Source: Chrysophaeum taylorii (taxonomy: Eukaryota; Sar; Pelagophyceae; Pelagomonadales; Pelagomonadaceae). From it: a DNA stretch of 24,779 bases. The notes beneath the pieces are model-generated. The model had not been told where the DNA came from. It searched no databases and saw only the letters and a program-made list of their open reading frames with translations. Position 1 is the first letter of the stretch. Each line of letters begins with the position of its first letter. Position numbers and translations under genes: made by a program. This document shows, in pieces, positions 23,376-24,779 of the stretch. The DNA lies in assembly GCA_029834535.1 (NCBI GenBank), contig JAQMWT010000169.1:1-24779 (forward strand), written 5' to 3'.

Positions 23376-24779
23376 TCACGAAGTGAGGTAACGAGCACGA
23401 AGCCGGAGGAAGGAAGGAGTTTCCGTACTGGGGGTGAAAATGTCGCTAAGATTGTTAAGGCGGGGTATGTGCTTGAGATCGATGATGTGGTTGCGATGGT
23501 ACTCGGCGGTACTGTAAAAGCGAATGTCAATATGGCGGGTGCGCCGTGTGAGACATTGGAGACGAACTTGGGTGACGGTGGTGCTATTATCAACATACAT
23601 TGGGACCGTGTGACGAGGGAGATCAAAGTCATCAAAAAGTTTGAGAAGCCAAGAGAGCTCAGCAGTAGCAGCGTAAAGAGCAAGCAATTCAGCTTCGAAA
23701 GAAGAACGAGCAAGTAAGGTACTGCGAGCGGGAGCAGTAGGCGATCATAGAGCCAGCAGAGAAAAAACAAAGAAAAACAGTTGTGGAGTGGTGGTCATCA
23801 GGGTCGTCGGCCAGCGGGAGTCGGAATAACCACAGAGACGAAGGGTAGAATCGCGACCAAGAACAAGGGCAAGGATCTGAGAGAGACGTTGAGATACCAG
23901 CAGAGTGTGGGATAAAGCGTGCCAAGCGTGCCAGTGGGGTTTACCAGGATTGTGGGGAAAACGCGCACACTGATTGACGGACCAAGTGATATCAGGGCGA
24001 GTCATGATGGAGATGAAGAGGACACAGCCAACAATACGGCGAAAAGGGACACGCGTAATGCGAAGACCAACGTAAGAGGTGAGATCGAGTTCATTTACGT
24101 CAGTGAAAGCGCGGAAACGGAGGAAAAAGGCTGGTAATGGCCAATGCAATGACGAGGGTGCGCCACAAGAAGATCATCAACGACTAAAACAAGACGTAGA
24201 ACGACGGTAGAATTGAGCACGAGCTTGTAATGGCAAGTGTCACCAGATCCGCGGACGAAGCCACAGTCATTGACGAGAAGCGTGCCAAATAAAGCCACCA
24301 ATTGCGACAAGCTTGTTTGCAACCATACCAAGAGCGACGGAGCTTGTAAACGATTTTGGAACCATCGGTGGGTTGGCGAGGAGCATAGCCTTCGGGTGGC
24401 CAGACATAGATGTCCGTCATTGGGAGCTGAATAAAAGCGGAGCTGACATCCAACTTGTGCAAATCCAAGTCATGAACAGCGACAAAGGTCAGAAAGAAAC
24501 GGTAGGTGACGATGTTTTGGCAACCGGTGAGTAGGTGTCATGATAATCAATGCCGTGAACATGGGTGTAACCGCGGACGACAAGGCGAGCCTTGTACGAT
24601 TTGAAGCGGCCAGAGTCATACTTCTTACGGAGATCCACTCTGAGGGTACAAATGTTGCCAGAAACGGTCGAGGAGGACCGGCATAACATCCAGCAACCAG
24701 ACTGGCCCAAGAGACTGTTATTCTTTAGCGATGGTTTGTGCAACGTCAGGGGGTTAGGACTGACTTCACGGATTGGTCC
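23376..24779 (-). pseudogene. Ty1/Copia Pol remnant (reverse transcriptase and RNase H)
   Basis: The gene reads right to left and runs off the window edge, so the N-terminal Pol domains are missing. Pieces in order: YKARLVVRGYTHVHGIDYHD (fingers, about 24600-24540); LDVSSAF, then YKLRRSWYGCKQACRNWW (palm, 24468-24184); VVDDLLVA (the YVDD box with Val for Tyr, about 24200); TRPDITWSVNQCARF (about 24000-23950); LCGYSDSRW (RNase H start); YVDNSTTV, RTRHIDIRFY and IIDLKHIPRLNNLSDIFT (RNase H end). At least four frame changes separate them, so it is inactive. It is flanked on the left by the Helitron-derived minisatellite. Confidence 0.85.

Overview
The window is eukaryotic, nuclear-type DNA made almost entirely of nested transposable elements. 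It holds a Ty3/Gypsy LTR retrotransposon, remnants of a Helitron helicase, a cut-and-paste (DDE-type) transposon with very short candidate introns, and a decayed Ty1/Copia element. High GC, abundant CpG, short introns and the mixture of element classes suggest a protist or unicellular alga. I cannot name the lineage from sequence alone. No rRNA, tRNA or CRISPR array is visible.

Region 1 (about 1-10530, + strand) is a Ty3/Gypsy-like element. Gag (from 454) has a long coiled coil; a shifted linker, an aspartic protease (3089-4603) and a 1782-codon Pol (5041-10389) follow. Pol carries a C5-cytosine DNA methyltransferase domain (about 5452-6330) ahead of reverse transcriptase, RNase H and integrase, and an extra module after integrase. 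The Gag-protease-linker part is spread over three frames with in-frame stops, while the Pol frame is fully open. The start of the 5' LTR lies outside the window, and the putative 3' LTR is cut short at about 10530.

Region 2 (about 10531-18261 and 22942-23087) is a repeat field. Five copies of a roughly 600-bp remnant of the C-terminal end of a Helitron (Pif1-type) helicase alternate in orientation. They are embedded in a two-monomer minisatellite, CAGA microsatellites and other short repeats. Four copies form a large inverted repeat: arms of about 2.24 kb at 10724-12964 and 13301-15541, around a 336-bp spacer. Between the fourth and fifth copies lies the only host-like gene, a divergent indole-3-glycerol-phosphate-synthase-like TIM-barrel protein (15706-16551).

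Region 3 (18270-22933) is a DNA transposon inserted into that repeat. It has inverted ends (AGGGTCGGATAAG) and an 8-bp direct duplication (GTTTGGGT), and a sister repeat at 11522-11542 shows the unoccupied site. Its gene (18408-22555) encodes a Cys-rich N-terminus, a coiled coil, a DDE-like core and a Tudor-like C-terminal domain with an acidic tail. A 37-bp intron at 20387-20423 restores one frame change.

Region 4 (about 23089-24779, - strand) is a frameshifted Ty1/Copia reverse transcriptase/RNase H remnant that runs off the right edge, with a possible LTR at 23089-23329.

The most interesting feature is the methyltransferase captured inside the Gypsy polyprotein. Next are the recoverable DDE element with its chromatin-reader-like tail, and the palindromic Helitron-derived array.
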